From Streptomyces nigra (lineage in GTDB: Bacteria; Actinomycetota; Actinomycetes; Streptomycetales; Streptomycetaceae), in assembly GCF_003074055.1 (NCBI RefSeq), contig NZ_CP029043.1:4332501-4396500 (forward strand): a stretch of 64,000 nt of DNA, read 5' to 3'. The notes under the pieces were generated by a model. It was given only the letters and a program-made list of their open reading frames with translations, was not told where the DNA came from and searched no databases. Each line of letters opens with the position of its first letter. Position 1 is the stretch's first letter. Below are positions 18,596 through 29,952 of the stretch, piece by piece. The position numbers were made by a program, and so were the translations under genes.

Positions 18596-18891
18596 ACCCG
18601 GTCAACTACGTCTACCTCGCCGCCCTGCTGTTCACGATCGGCGCCACCGGCGTGCTGATCAGGCGCAACGCGATCGTCGTCTTCATGTGCATCGAGCTCA
18701 TGCTGAACGCCTGCAACCTCACGCTCGTGGCGTTCTCCCGGATGCACGGCAATCTGGACGGCCAGATCATCGCCTTCTTCACGATGGTCGTGGCCGCCGC
18801 GGAGGTCGTCGTCGGACTCGCGATCATCGTGTCGCTGTTCCGTTCCCGCCACTCGGCCTCGGTCGACGACGCCAGCCTGATGAAGCTCTGA
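18592..18891 (+). CDS. nuoK: NADH-quinone oxidoreductase subunit K
   Basis: NuoK is a three-helix MrpC-like subunit that forms part of the proton path. At 99 residues it is standard size. The membrane glutamates needed for proton transfer are visible in VFMCIELMLNACNL and VAAAEVVVGLAI. GTG start overlapping the nuoJ stop. Confidence 0.97.
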   Translation: MNPVNYVYLAALLFTIGATGVLIRRNAIVVFMCIELMLNACNLTLVAFSRMHGNLDGQIIAFFTMVVAAAEVVVGLAIIVSLFRSRHSASVDDASLMKL

Positions 18892-18906
18892 GGGGTCGGA
18901 AGAATC

Positions 18907-20871
18907 GTGGAGAACCTGATCGCGCTGCTGATCGCGGCGCCCTTGCTCGGAGCGGCCGTCCTGCTGTGCGGTGGCCGGCGGCTCGACGCCGTCGGCCACT
19001 GGATCGGCACGCTCCTGTCGTTCGTCTCCTTCGCCTTCGGTGTGGTCCTCTTCGCCGATCTCCTCGGCAGGGGCGCCGAGGAGCGGACCCTGACGAGTCA
19101 TCTGTTCACCTGGATCCAGGTGGAGGGTTTCCAGGCGGACATCGCCTTCCGCCTCGACCAGCTGTCGATGACCTTCGTGCTGCTGATCACCGGCGTCGGC
19201 TCGCTGATCCACGTGTACTCGATCGGGTACATGGAGCACGACGAGCGCCGGCGCCGCTTCTTCGGCTATCTGAACCTGTTCCTCGCGGCGATGCTGCTGC
19301 TCGTCCTCGCCGACAACTACCTGCTGCTGTACGTCGGCTGGGAGGGCGTCGGTCTCGCCTCGTACCTGCTGATCGGCTTCTGGCAGCACAAGCCCAGCGC
19401 CGCCACCGCCGCGAAGAAGGCCTTCCTGGTCAACCGCGTCGGTGACATGGGACTGTCCATCGCGATCATGCTGATGTTCCTCTGGTTCGGCACCTTCGCC
19501 TTCGGGCCGCTGCTCGGCGGCGAGGGGGAGCCGGGTCTCGCCGGGGACGCGAGCGAGGGCAAGCTCACCGCGATCGGCCTGATGCTGCTGCTCGCCGCGT
19601 GCGGCAAGTCCGCCCAGGTGCCGCTGCAGTCCTGGCTCGGGGACGCGATGGAGGGCCCGACCCCGGTCTCGGCCCTCATCCACGCCGCGACGATGGTGAC
19701 CGCGGGCGTCTATCTGATCGTCCGCTCCGGCGCCATCTTCGACGCGGCGCCCGACGCACAGCTGGTCGTCACGATCGTCGGCGCCGTCACGCTCCTGTTC
19801 GGTGCGATCGTCGGTTGTGCGAAGGACGACATCAAGAAGGCGCTGGCCGGCTCGACCATGTCGCAGATCGGCTACATGATCCTCGCCGCGGGCCTCGGCC
19901 CCATCGGCTACGTCTTCGCGATCATGCACCTGGTGACGCACGGCTTCTTCAAGGCCGGGCTGTTCCTCGGTGCCGGATCCGTCATGCACGGCATGAACGA
20001 CGAGGTCGACATGCGCAAGTACGGCGGCCTGCGCAAGTACATGCCGGTCACCTTCGTGACGTTCGGCCTCGGCTACCTCGCGATCATCGGCTTCCCGGGC
20101 CTGTCCGGCTTCTTCTCCAAGGACAAGATCATCGAGGCGGCGTTCGCCAAGGGCGGCACCGAGGGCTGGATCCTCGGCGCCTGCGCCCTGCTCGGCGCGG
20201 CCCTCACCGCGTACTACATGACGCGCGTGATGCTGATGACGTTCTTCGGTGAGGAGCGCTGGCGGCACACCAGGACCGCCTCCCCGGCCGAGCCCAGCGC
20301 GGAGCCCGCCGCCGAGACGCACGGCGAGCACGCGGAGCCGCACCCGCACGAGTCGCCCAAGGTCATGACGATCCCCATGATCGTGCTGGCGGTCGGCTCG
20401 GTGGCCGGCGGCGCTTTCTTCAGCATCGGCGACCGCTTCGTGCACTGGCTCGAGCCCATCACCGGGCACACGCACGGCCATCCGCCGATCAGCGCGGGCA
20501 CCGTCACCGGCGCGACCGTGGCGTGCATGGTCGTCGGCGTCGCCCTCGCCTGGGCCCAGTACGGCAGGCGCCCGGTCCCGGTGGTCGCCCCGCGCGGGTC
20601 GCTGCTCACCCGGGCGGCCCGGCGCGACCTGTACCAGGACGACTTCAACCACGTCGTCCTGGTGCGCGGCGGCGAGCACCTCACACGCTCCCTGGTCTAC
20701 GTCGACCACACCCTGGTCGACGGTGTCGTCAACGGCACGGCGGCCTCGGTCGGCGGCCTGTCCGGACGGATGCGCAGGCTCCAGAACGGCTTCGCGCGGT
20801 CGTACGCGGTCTCGATGTTCGGCGGTGCGGCGATCCTCGTCGCCGCGACCCTGCTGATGAGGGCGGTCTGA
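18907..20871 (+). CDS. nuoL: NADH-quinone oxidoreductase subunit L
   Basis: NuoL is the distal antiporter-like pump subunit with the long lateral helix. The 654-residue protein keeps the pump residues: Glu in YVGWEGVGLASYLLIGFW, Lys in CGKSAQVPLQSWLGDAM, and Lys in DDIKKALAGSTMSQIGYM. A His/Glu/Pro-rich insert (ETHGEHAEPHPHESPK) precedes the C-terminal helix region. The start is GTG 18907, 15 bases after nuoK. Confidence 0.97.
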   Translation: MENLIALLIAAPLLGAAVLLCGGRRLDAVGHWIGTLLSFVSFAFGVVLFADLLGRGAEERTLTSHLFTWIQVEGFQADIAFRLDQLSMTFVLLITGVGSLIHVYSIGYMEHDERRRRFFGYLNLFLAAMLLLVLADNYLLLYVGWEGVGLASYLLIGFWQHKPSAATAAKKAFLVNRVGDMGLSIAIMLMFLWFGTFAFGPLLGGEGEPGLAGDASEGKLTAIGLMLLLAACGKSAQVPLQSWLGDAMEGPTPVSALIHAATMVTAGVYLIVRSGAIFDAAPDAQLVVTIVGAVTLLFGAIVGCAKDDIKKALAGSTMSQIGYMILAAGLGPIGYVFAIMHLVTHGFFKAGLFLGAGSVMHGMNDEVDMRKYGGLRKYMPVTFVTFGLGYLAIIGFPGLSGFFSKDKIIEAAFAKGGTEGWILGACALLGAALTAYYMTRVMLMTFFGEERWRHTRTASPAEPSAEPAAETHGEHAEPHPHESPKVMTIPMIVLAVGSVAGGAFFSIGDRFVHWLEPITGHTHGHPPISAGTVTGATVACMVVGVALAWAQYGRRPVPVVAPRGSLLTRAARRDLYQDDFNHVVLVRGGEHLTRSLVYVDHTLVDGVVNGTAASVGGLSGRMRRLQNGFARSYAVSMFGGAAILVAATLLMRAV

Positions 20872-20876
20872 TACCG

Positions 20877-22448
20877 ATGTCCTTTCCCCTGCTGACAGCC
20901 ACGGCGGCGCTCCCGGCGATCGGGGCGATCGCCACGGCCGCCGTGCCGGCCGCCCGGCGCACCGCCGCCAAATGGCTGGCGCTGTTCTTCTCCCTCGGCA
21001 CACTCGCCCTCGCGATCGCCGTCCTGGTCCGGTTCGACCCGGACGGCGACCGCTACCAGCTCACCGAATCGCACTCCTGGATCGCCGACTTCGGGGTCCG
21101 CTACGAGCTCGGCGTGGACGGCATCGGGGTGGCGCTCGTCGCGTTGACGGCGCTGCTGATCCCGTTCATCGTCCTCGCGGGCTGGCACGACGCCGATCCG
21201 CTGGAGACGGGAAGCCGGAGGTGGCGGCCGACGCAGGGCTTCTTCGCCCTGATCCTGGCCGTCGAGGCGATGGTGATCCTCTCCTTCGAGGCCACCGACG
21301 TCTTCCTCTTCTACATCTTCTTCGAAGCCATGCTCATCCCGATGTACTTCCTCATCGGCGGCTTCGGGGACCGTGCCCACGAGCACGGGGAGAAGGTCGC
21401 GTCGACGCAGCGGTCGTACGCCGCGGTGAAGTTCCTCCTCTACAACCTGGTCGGCGGACTGATCATGCTGGCCGCGGTGATCGGCCTGTACGTCGTCGCC
21501 GGGAACTTCAGCCTCCAGGAGATCGCCGAGGCCCGCGCCAACGGCTCGCTGGACATGGCGACGAACACCGAACGCTGGCTGTTCCTCGGCTTCTTCTTCG
21601 CCTTCGCGGTGAAGGCGCCGCTGTGGCCGCTGCACACCTGGCTGCCGAACGCGATGCAGGAGGCCACCGCCCCGGTCGCCGTTCTCATCACGGCGGTCGT
21701 CGACAAGGTCGGCACCTTCGCGATGCTCCGCTTCTGCCTCCAGCTCTTCCCGGAGGCCAGCAAGTGGGCCACGCCGGCCATCCTGGTGCTGGCGCTGATC
21801 AGCATCGTCTACGGGGCGCTGCTCGCGGTCGGCCAGCGGGACATCAAGCGCCTGATCGCCTACGCGTCGATCTCGCACTTCGGCTTCATCATCATGGGCA
21901 TCTTCGCGATGACCAGTCAGGGCCAGTCCGGGGCGACGCTCTACATGGTCAACCACGGCATCTCGACGGCCGCGCTGATGCTGGTCGCCGGATTCCTGAT
22001 CTCCCGGCGCGGCTCGCGGCTCATCGCGGACTACGGCGGGGTGCAGAAGGTCGCCCCGGTGCTCGCCGGCACCTTCCTGATCGGTGGCCTCGCGACACTG
22101 TCGCTGCCGGGTCTCGCGCCGTTCGTCAGCGAGTTCCTGGTCCTCGTCGGCACGTTCACGCGGTACCCGGCGATCGGCATCATCGCCACCTTCGGCATCG
22201 TGCTCGCCGCGCTCTACACCCTCGTCCTCTACCAGCGGACGATGACGGGCCCGGTGAAGCCGGAGGTCTCCGCGATGCCGGACCTCAGGGTGCGCGAGAT
22301 CGCGGTCGTCGCGCCGCTGATCGTCCTGCTGGTCTTCCTGGGCGTCTACCCGAAGCCCGTCACGGACATCGTGAACCCGGCGGTCAAGCAGACCTTGTCC
22401 GACGTTGAGAAGAAGGACCCCCAGCCCGAGGTGGAGGCGGCCAAGTGA
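20877..22448 (+). CDS. nuoM: NADH-quinone oxidoreductase subunit M
   Basis: NuoM is the middle antiporter-like pump subunit. The 523-residue protein has the Glu of FFEAMLIPMYFLIGGFG, Lys of FAVKAPLWPLHTWLPNAM, and Lys of QRDIKRLIAYASISHFGFI, the standard proton-channel residues. It is full length, with an acidic/Lys tail. The start is 5 bases after nuoL. Confidence 0.97.
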   Translation: MSFPLLTATAALPAIGAIATAAVPAARRTAAKWLALFFSLGTLALAIAVLVRFDPDGDRYQLTESHSWIADFGVRYELGVDGIGVALVALTALLIPFIVLAGWHDADPLETGSRRWRPTQGFFALILAVEAMVILSFEATDVFLFYIFFEAMLIPMYFLIGGFGDRAHEHGEKVASTQRSYAAVKFLLYNLVGGLIMLAAVIGLYVVAGNFSLQEIAEARANGSLDMATNTERWLFLGFFFAFAVKAPLWPLHTWLPNAMQEATAPVAVLITAVVDKVGTFAMLRFCLQLFPEASKWATPAILVLALISIVYGALLAVGQRDIKRLIAYASISHFGFIIMGIFAMTSQGQSGATLYMVNHGISTAALMLVAGFLISRRGSRLIADYGGVQKVAPVLAGTFLIGGLATLSLPGLAPFVSEFLVLVGTFTRYPAIGIIATFGIVLAALYTLVLYQRTMTGPVKPEVSAMPDLRVREIAVVAPLIVLLVFLGVYPKPVTDIVNPAVKQTLSDVEKKDPQPEVEAAK

Positions 22449-24094
22449 GCGCATCAGCCGTCCACAGCCTGTGGACAACCGCGGCCGACCCGATCTCGAA
22501 GATCGACACGCCGAAGATCGAGTACGCACAGCTCTCGCCCACCCTGATCGTCGTCGGCGCGGCGATCATCGGGGTGCTGATCGAGGCCGTCGTCCCGCGC
22601 AAGTCCCGTTACTACGCTCAGGTGTTCGTCGCCGTCGTGGCGCTCATCGCGTCCTTCGCGGCGGTCGTCGCGCTGGCCGCCGGCGGGTACGCCACGACCA
22701 AGTCGGGCATCGCCGCCATGGGCGCGATCGCCGTCGACGGACCCGCCCTGTTCCTGCAGGGCACCATCCTGCTGACGGCCATCGTCGGCCTGTTCACCTT
22801 CGCCGAGCGCCGGCTCGACCCCGCGGCGCACGGCAACCGCGTCGACTCCTTCGCCGCCCAGGCCGCGTCCGTGCCGGGCAGCGACAGCGAGAAGGCCGCC
22901 GTGAAGGCCGGGTTCACCACCACCGAGGTGTTCCCGCTGCTGATGTTCGCCGTCGCGGGCATGCTGATCTTCCCGTCGGCCAACGACCTGCTGACACTGT
23001 TCATCGCCCTGGAGGTCTTCTCCCTCCCGCTGTACCTGATGTGCGCGCTGGCCCGCCGCAAGCGGCTCATGTCGCAGGAGGCCGCGGTCAAGTACTTCCT
23101 GCTGGGAGCCTTCGCGTCCGCGTTCACCCTGTTCGGCATCGCCCTGCTCTACGGCTACGCGGGCTCCGTGTCGTACGGCACGATCGCGCGGGTCGTCGAC
23201 GGCACCGTCGCGGAGGTCACCCCGGCCCTCGCGAACACCATGGGCAACGACGCGCTGCTGCTCGTCGGCGCCGCACTGATCGTCATGGGCCTGCTGTTCA
23301 AGGTGGGCGCGGTGCCGTTCCACATGTGGACCCCGGACGTCTACCAGGGCGCCCCGACACCGGTCACCGGCTTCATGGCCGCGGCGACGAAGGTGGCCGC
23401 GTTCGGCGCGCTGCTGCGCATCCTGTACGTCGTGCTGCCGGGGCTGCGCTGGGACTGGCGGCCGGTCATGTGGGGCGTGGCGATCGTCACCATGCTGGGC
23501 GGCGCGATCATCGCGATCACCCAGACCGACATCAAGCGGCTGCTGGCGTACTCGTCGATCGCGCACGCCGGGTTCATCCTGGCCGGTGTCATCGCGACCA
23601 CGCCGGACGGGGTGTCGTCCGTCCTCTTCTACCTGGGCGCCTACTCGTTCGTGACGATCGGCGCGTTCGCGGTGGTGACGCTGGTGCGCGACGCCGGCGG
23701 CGAGGCGACGCACCTGTCGAAGTGGGCCGGTCTGGGCCGCCGCTCGCCGCTGGTCGCGGCGGTCTTCGCGGTGTTCCTGCTGGCCTTCGCGGGCATCCCG
23801 CTGACCTCCGGGTTCGCCGGGAAGTTCGCCGTGTTCAAGGCGGCGGCCGAGGGCGGGGCGGCCCCGCTGGTCGTGGTCGGTGTGATCTCGTCCGCGATCG
23901 CCGCGTTCTTCTACATCCGGGTCATCGTGCTGATGTTCTTCAGCGAGCCGAGGCCCGAGGGACCGACGGTCGCGGTGCCGTCCCCGCTGACGATGACGGC
24001 GATCGGCGTCGGCGTGGCGGTCACCCTGGTCCTCGGCGTGGCGCCCCAGTACTTCCTGGACCTGGCGAGCCAGGCGGGCGTCTTCGTGCGCTGA
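22445..24094 (+). CDS. nuoN: NADH-quinone oxidoreductase subunit N
   Basis: NuoN is the pump subunit closest to the quinone site. The 549-residue protein shows ALEVFSLPLYLMCAL (Glu), LLFKVGAVPFHMWTPDVYQG (Lys) and TDIKRLLAYSSIAHAGFI (Lys). The first codons include a 17-base inverted repeat, GTCCACAGCCTGTGGAC, at 22460-22476. It is the last gene of the operon; a strong hairpin follows. Confidence 0.97.
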   Translation: MSASAVHSLWTTAADPISKIDTPKIEYAQLSPTLIVVGAAIIGVLIEAVVPRKSRYYAQVFVAVVALIASFAAVVALAAGGYATTKSGIAAMGAIAVDGPALFLQGTILLTAIVGLFTFAERRLDPAAHGNRVDSFAAQAASVPGSDSEKAAVKAGFTTTEVFPLLMFAVAGMLIFPSANDLLTLFIALEVFSLPLYLMCALARRKRLMSQEAAVKYFLLGAFASAFTLFGIALLYGYAGSVSYGTIARVVDGTVAEVTPALANTMGNDALLLVGAALIVMGLLFKVGAVPFHMWTPDVYQGAPTPVTGFMAAATKVAAFGALLRILYVVLPGLRWDWRPVMWGVAIVTMLGGAIIAITQTDIKRLLAYSSIAHAGFILAGVIATTPDGVSSVLFYLGAYSFVTIGAFAVVTLVRDAGGEATHLSKWAGLGRRSPLVAAVFAVFLLAFAGIPLTSGFAGKFAVFKAAAEGGAAPLVVVGVISSAIAAFFYIRVIVLMFFSEPRPEGPTVAVPSPLTMTAIGVGVAVTLVLGVAPQYFLDLASQAGVFVR

Positions 24095-24109
24095 CCGAGC
24101 CCCGTGCGG

Positions 24110-24143
24110 ACGGCCCGGCTTCCTTCCGAGGGAGCCGGGCCGT
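24110..24143 (+). terminator. Terminator of the nuoA-N operon
   Basis: The arm ACGGCCCGGCT (24110-24120) pairs perfectly with AGCCGGGCCGT (24133-24143) around TCCTTCCGAGGG. It lies 15 bases after the nuoN stop and is followed by TTCCCGTTCCC. Confidence 0.8.
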
Positions 24144-24165
24144 TCCCGTTCCCGAAGGGTGAGCC

Positions 24166-24174
24166 TGTGGATAA
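24166..24174 (-). promoter_or_regulatory. Consensus DnaA box upstream of recQ
   Basis: TGTGGATAA on the plus strand is TTATCCACA on the minus strand, the classical DnaA box. It is a single copy about 80 bases before the recQ ATG. Confidence 0.4.
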
Positions 24175-24246
24175 CCCGGGGGGCTGTCGGTGCGGACCCC
24201 TATCGTGGAGGCAGTGGTCGAGGGACGACGGGCGGGGGACACGGCG

Positions 24247-26280
<2,034 letters not shown>

Positions 26281-26287
26281 GTCCTCG

Positions 26288-27226
26288 CTAGGACAGCGTG
26301 AGGAGCCCCGGCGCGAAGGTGATCAGCAGGGGGACCAGCGGGACCAGGGCCGCCAGGGTCGTGGTCAGCGCGCGGTCACGGCGGCCCAGTCGCGGGGGCG
26401 GCTGAAGCAGACGGTCGACGCGTTCGCCCAGCAGCCGGTGGGTGGAGGCGCAGGACAGCACGCCCCGGTGTTGGTTGAGCTCGATCAGGGCGAGGGCCGT
26501 CGTCAGATGGCCGCAGCGGCGGGACGCCGTGTCGTCGGCGGCCAGCTCGACCAGGCGGTGCGTCTGGTCGCAGAAGTGGGCGAACAACGGGACGCGGGGG
26601 AAGCCGGTGGCGAGCGCGGTGGAGAGGTGCAGCAGCCAGTCGTGGTGGGCGCGGGCGTGGCCCCGCTCATGGGTGAGGACGGCGTCGAGCTGGTGGTCCG
26701 TGAGGCGGTGCAGGGCGCCGGTGGTCACGATCAGCTGCGGCGGGCTGCCCGGCATCCACCAGGCGTCCGGGTACTCGTCCTCCAGCACCAGCAGCGGGCC
26801 GCGGGTGGAGCCGAGGCCGGCCGGCAGGTCGGGGGCGCGTTCGCGCAGCTGGGCCCGGGCGCGGCCGCGGCGCCGGCGCGCCTCGACGAGCTCGCGCCCC
26901 AGCATCGCGGTCGTCCAGGCCGCCCCGCACGCCAGCAGAAGGGTGAGGAGCGCGGACCAGGCCGGCGCGGCGGAGAGGTCGTACGCCTCCGTCACGGACG
27001 GCGGTGCCGGGGCGAACAACTGGGCGCGGGCGGTGCCGAAGACGGCGGCGGTGCCCAGGGCGAGCGCCGTGAGGCAGCACAGCAGGACGGTGGCGACGAG
27101 GCACTGCCACACCCACAGCGCGACCACGGGGTCCCGTTCCGGCCAGGCGGCCCGGGTCAGCGCACGCGGGACGGGAATGGCGGCCGTCAGGCCGACGATG
27201 CTCAGCAGGAGCAGGCAGACGGTCAT
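26288..27226 (-). CDS. M56/BlaR1-like membrane metallopeptidase
   Basis: This is a membrane zinc peptidase of 312 residues. Three N-terminal hydrophobic spans are followed by a cytoplasmic domain with the HExxH zinc motif in LTHERGHARAHHDW and the downstream Glu in VELAADDTASRR, then a last hydrophobic span near the C-terminus. M56 proteins usually cleave a BlaI/MecI-type repressor and are encoded beside it. No BlaI gene is next to this one in the window, so the target is unknown. ATG 27226 fits the start of the first membrane helix; an upstream extension of 30 residues is possible but looks non-conserved. Confidence 0.85.
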   Translation of the reverse strand: MTVCLLLLSIVGLTAAIPVPRALTRAAWPERDPVVALWVWQCLVATVLLCCLTALALGTAAVFGTARAQLFAPAPPSVTEAYDLSAAPAWSALLTLLLACGAAWTTAMLGRELVEARRRRGRARAQLRERAPDLPAGLGSTRGPLLVLEDEYPDAWWMPGSPPQLIVTTGALHRLTDHQLDAVLTHERGHARAHHDWLLHLSTALATGFPRVPLFAHFCDQTHRLVELAADDTASRRCGHLTTALALIELNQHRGVLSCASTHRLLGERVDRLLQPPPRLGRRDRALTTTLAALVPLVPLLITFAPGLLTLS

Positions 27227-27425
27227 GCCGGAGGCTCCGGATCCTGGTGAAGGAAGGTGCGCGGACGACGGTGCGGGGCGGTGGGCCGCGATCGCCCCGA
27301 GGGACGCGCTTCCCACCGCCAGCCAGTATGACGGTGAGCCCGGCGGGAGTCAGCGGGAAAGAGCCGACGGAGCCACGGTCGTGACCGACTCGACAGGCAC
27401 ACCCCGCTCACTCGGTGACCGTGCC

Positions 27426-28646
27426 TCAGCCGGCCACGATCCGGCCGGTGACCTCGCCCAGGCCCACGCGCACGCCACCCGGCCCGGGCGCCCACGCCGA
27501 CAGGGTGACCACATCGCCGTCCTCGAGGAACGTCCGCTTGCCGTCCGGGAGTTCCAGCGGGTCGCGGCCGTTCCAGGTCAGCTCCAGGAGGGAGCCGCGC
27601 TCGCGCTCGGTGGGGCCGCTGACCGTGCCGGAGCCGTACAGGTCGCCGGTGCGCAGGGAGGCGCCGTTCACCGTCATATGGGCGAGCTGCTGGGCGGCCG
27701 TCCAGTACATGGTGGAGAAGGGGGGCTCGGAGATCACATGGCCGTTGACGGTCACGGTGATCCGCAGGTCGTAGCCGCCGGGTTCGATCCCGGCGCCGGA
27801 GTCGTCGAGGTACGGCAGCAGGGGGTGGGTGCGCTCGGGCGGTGCCGTCCTGGCGTCCTCCAGGGCGTCCAGCGGGGTGATCCAGGCCGACACCGACGTG
27901 CCGAAGGACTTGCCGAGGAACGGGCCCAGGGGGACGTATTCCCAGGCCTGGATGTCGCGCGCCGACCAGTCGTTCAGCAGGCACAGGCCGAAGACGTGCT
28001 CACGGAAGTCGCCGAGCGGGACCGGGGCGCCCATCGCGGACGGCTTGCCGACGACGAAGCCGACCTCGGCCTCGATGTCCAGGCGGACGGACGGGCCGAA
28101 GACCGGCGCCGGGTCGCTGGGGGCCTTGCGCTGGCCGGAGGGGCGGACGACGTCCGTCCCGGAGACGACCACCGTGCCGGAGCGGCCGTGGTAGCCGATC
28201 GGCAGGTGCTTCCAGTTGGGGGTGAGGGAGTCCTCGGCGTCCGGGCGGAAGATCTGGCCGACGTTCCGGGCGTGGTTCTCGGAGGCGTAGAAGTCGACGT
28301 AGTCCGCGACGTCGAACGGAAGGTGCAGCGTCACGGAGGAGAGCGGGTGGAACAGGTCCGCGACCACCTCCTGGTGCGCCGGCACCGTCACCCAGGCGGT
28401 CAGCGCCCGCCGGACGTCCGACCAGGTGGTGCGGCCCGCGGCGAGCAGCGGGTTCAGCGACTCCTGGGCGAGCAGCGGGGCGTACGGCGAGCCGAGCGCC
28501 TCGGCCGCGCGGCCCGCGTCGAGGACGTGGTCGCCGAGCCGGACGCCCACCCGGCGCGCGGAGTCCGTGCCCGGGAGGGAGAAGACGCCGTACGGCAGGT
28601 TGTGCGCGCCGAAGGGGTCGCCCTCGGGGAGATCGAAGGGGGGCAT
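27426..28646 (-). CDS. fahA: Fumarylacetoacetase
   Basis: FAH hydrolyses 4-fumarylacetoacetate to fumarate and acetoacetate, the last step of tyrosine/homogentisate breakdown. The 406-residue protein has an N-terminal SH3-like domain starting PPFDLPEGDPFGAHNLPYGV, then the catalytic domain with DVADYVDFYASENHARNVG, PIGYHGRSGTVVVSG, IEAEVGFVVG, LLNDWSARDIQAWEYVPLGPF (metal and active-site residues) and TGDLYGSGTVSGP. Length agrees with the family. ATG 28646 begins exactly at the conserved N-terminus. Homogentisate dioxygenase and hydroxyphenylpyruvate dioxygenase genes are not in the window. Confidence 0.93.
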   Translation of the reverse strand: MPPFDLPEGDPFGAHNLPYGVFSLPGTDSARRVGVRLGDHVLDAGRAAEALGSPYAPLLAQESLNPLLAAGRTTWSDVRRALTAWVTVPAHQEVVADLFHPLSSVTLHLPFDVADYVDFYASENHARNVGQIFRPDAEDSLTPNWKHLPIGYHGRSGTVVVSGTDVVRPSGQRKAPSDPAPVFGPSVRLDIEAEVGFVVGKPSAMGAPVPLGDFREHVFGLCLLNDWSARDIQAWEYVPLGPFLGKSFGTSVSAWITPLDALEDARTAPPERTHPLLPYLDDSGAGIEPGGYDLRITVTVNGHVISEPPFSTMYWTAAQQLAHMTVNGASLRTGDLYGSGTVSGPTERERGSLLELTWNGRDPLELPDGKRTFLEDGDVVTLSAWAPGPGGVRVGLGEVTGRIVAG

Positions 28647-29058
28647 GGGGTGCTGCCTCACTCTCATACGCTCCGTAAGCCATGTGGTCGGGCCCACGTT
28701 ACGGGTGAGGTGGCTGTCTTGGGCAGGGTGAACATGCCAGGGACGCCGGGGAGGGCGATCGGCTCCGCCCCAGGTGGCCGGGGCCGGCCGTGGCGTCGCA
28801 CGCGTCATCACATGTGTCGTCACAGGCATCGTCACCGGGGAGCGGCCCCAACTCGCCCGCAGGAAGGCCGACAAGAAGGCCGACAGGACGGCCGAGAGAA
28901 AGACCGGGATGATCGCGTGGGGCGAAATCGCCATAAACGGGCGCTGGTTGTGCGCGCTTGGACACAACTGGGACCGGAACGAGTGTCAACTCATGTGAAC
29001 CGAGCAGCCGTCCGGTTCAGGTCGAGTCGATGGGCCTTCCTGTCCGTATTCTCTGATC
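28647..29058. other. Intergenic region between fumarylacetoacetase and the Cof-type phosphatase
   Basis: About 410 bases with no convincing gene. A short 12-base periodic repeat (GACGATGCCTGT-like units on the minus strand, roughly 28797-28832) and GCCGACA repeats near 28869-28885 are visible. A 74-codon open frame at 28774-28998 has no family features. TATTCT at 29047-29052 sits 6 bases before the next ATG and could drive a leaderless message. Confidence 0.5.
29047..29052 (+). promoter_or_regulatory. Candidate -10 element for a leaderless phosphatase transcript
   Basis: TATTCT fits TAnnnT and ends 7 bases before the A of the ATG at 29059, the usual distance from -10 to transcription start. 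No ribosome site precedes the ATG, in line with leaderless translation. The -35 is weak. Confidence 0.45.
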
Positions 29059-29889
29059 ATGGCCGCACCGATCGCATATTCACTCATCGCCACTGACCTG
29101 GACGGGACCCTCCTCCGAGGTGACGACACGCTCTCCGACCGGTCCCTCGCGGCCCTCGCGCAGGCGGCGGTGGCCGGTGCCCAGCACCTGGTGGTGACGG
29201 GACGCCCGGCGCCCAGGGTGCGGCCCCTCCTGGACGTGCTGGGCAGCAGGGGACTGGCGGTGTGCGGACAGGGCGCGCAGCTCTACGACGCCGGCCGGAA
29301 CCGTCTGCTGTGGTCCATCACCCTGGAGCGGGACCTGGCGGAGACCGCCCTCGGCAAGATCGAGGCCGAGGTGGGACAGGTGTACGCGGCGGTCGACCAG
29401 GACGGCGTCGACGGGCTCACGCTCATCGAGCCGGGGTATCTGATGCCGCACCCCACCCTGCCGGCCGTGCGGGTGCGGCACCGCGACGACCTGTGGTGCG
29501 AACCGATCAGCAAGGTGCTGCTGCGCCATCCGACGCTGACCGACGACGAGTTGGCGGCGACGGCCCGCGCGGTGGTGGGTTCGCTGGCGACGGTCACCAT
29601 GTCGGGGCCGGGCACCGTCGAACTCCAGCCATGCGGCATCACCAAGGCGACCGGCCTCGCGCTCGCCGCCGAGCACCTCGGTCTGGGCCCGCACGAGACG
29701 ATCGCCTTCGGGGACATGCCCAACGACATCCCCATGTTCGACTGGGCGGCCCACGGGGTGGCGATGGCCAACGCGCACCCGGAGCTCAAGGCGGTCGCGG
29801 ACGAGATCACCTTGTCCAACGAGGACGACGGCATCGCCGTCGTCCTCGAGAGACTCTTCGCCTGCAGCCTGGCCGAGTTCCCCCACTAG
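29059..29889 (+). CDS. Cof-type HAD phosphatase
   Basis: This is a HAD-superfamily hydrolase with a type IIB cap, acting on small phosphorylated metabolites. The 276-residue protein shows motif I IATDLDGTLLRGDD (nucleophile Asp), motif II VVTGRP, the Lys of motif III (CGITKATGL), and motif IV AFGDMPNDIPMFDWA. The substrate cannot be told from sequence. It converges on the LysM gene; the gap of 63 bases has no strong hairpin. Confidence 0.92.
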   Translation: MAAPIAYSLIATDLDGTLLRGDDTLSDRSLAALAQAAVAGAQHLVVTGRPAPRVRPLLDVLGSRGLAVCGQGAQLYDAGRNRLLWSITLERDLAETALGKIEAEVGQVYAAVDQDGVDGLTLIEPGYLMPHPTLPAVRVRHRDDLWCEPISKVLLRHPTLTDDELAATARAVVGSLATVTMSGPGTVELQPCGITKATGLALAAEHLGLGPHETIAFGDMPNDIPMFDWAAHGVAMANAHPELKAVADEITLSNEDDGIAVVLERLFACSLAEFPH

Positions 29890-29952
29890 ATCTGTCGGAC
29901 AGGGGAAGCGCCGGCGGAACACGGCCGGGACGTGGGCCGGAAAACGTGGGGC

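Noticed and set aside
28774..28998. 74-codon open frame upstream of the Cof-type phosphatase
   Set aside because: No ribosome site, mixed composition, no family features; a competing 96-codon frame lies on the other strand.
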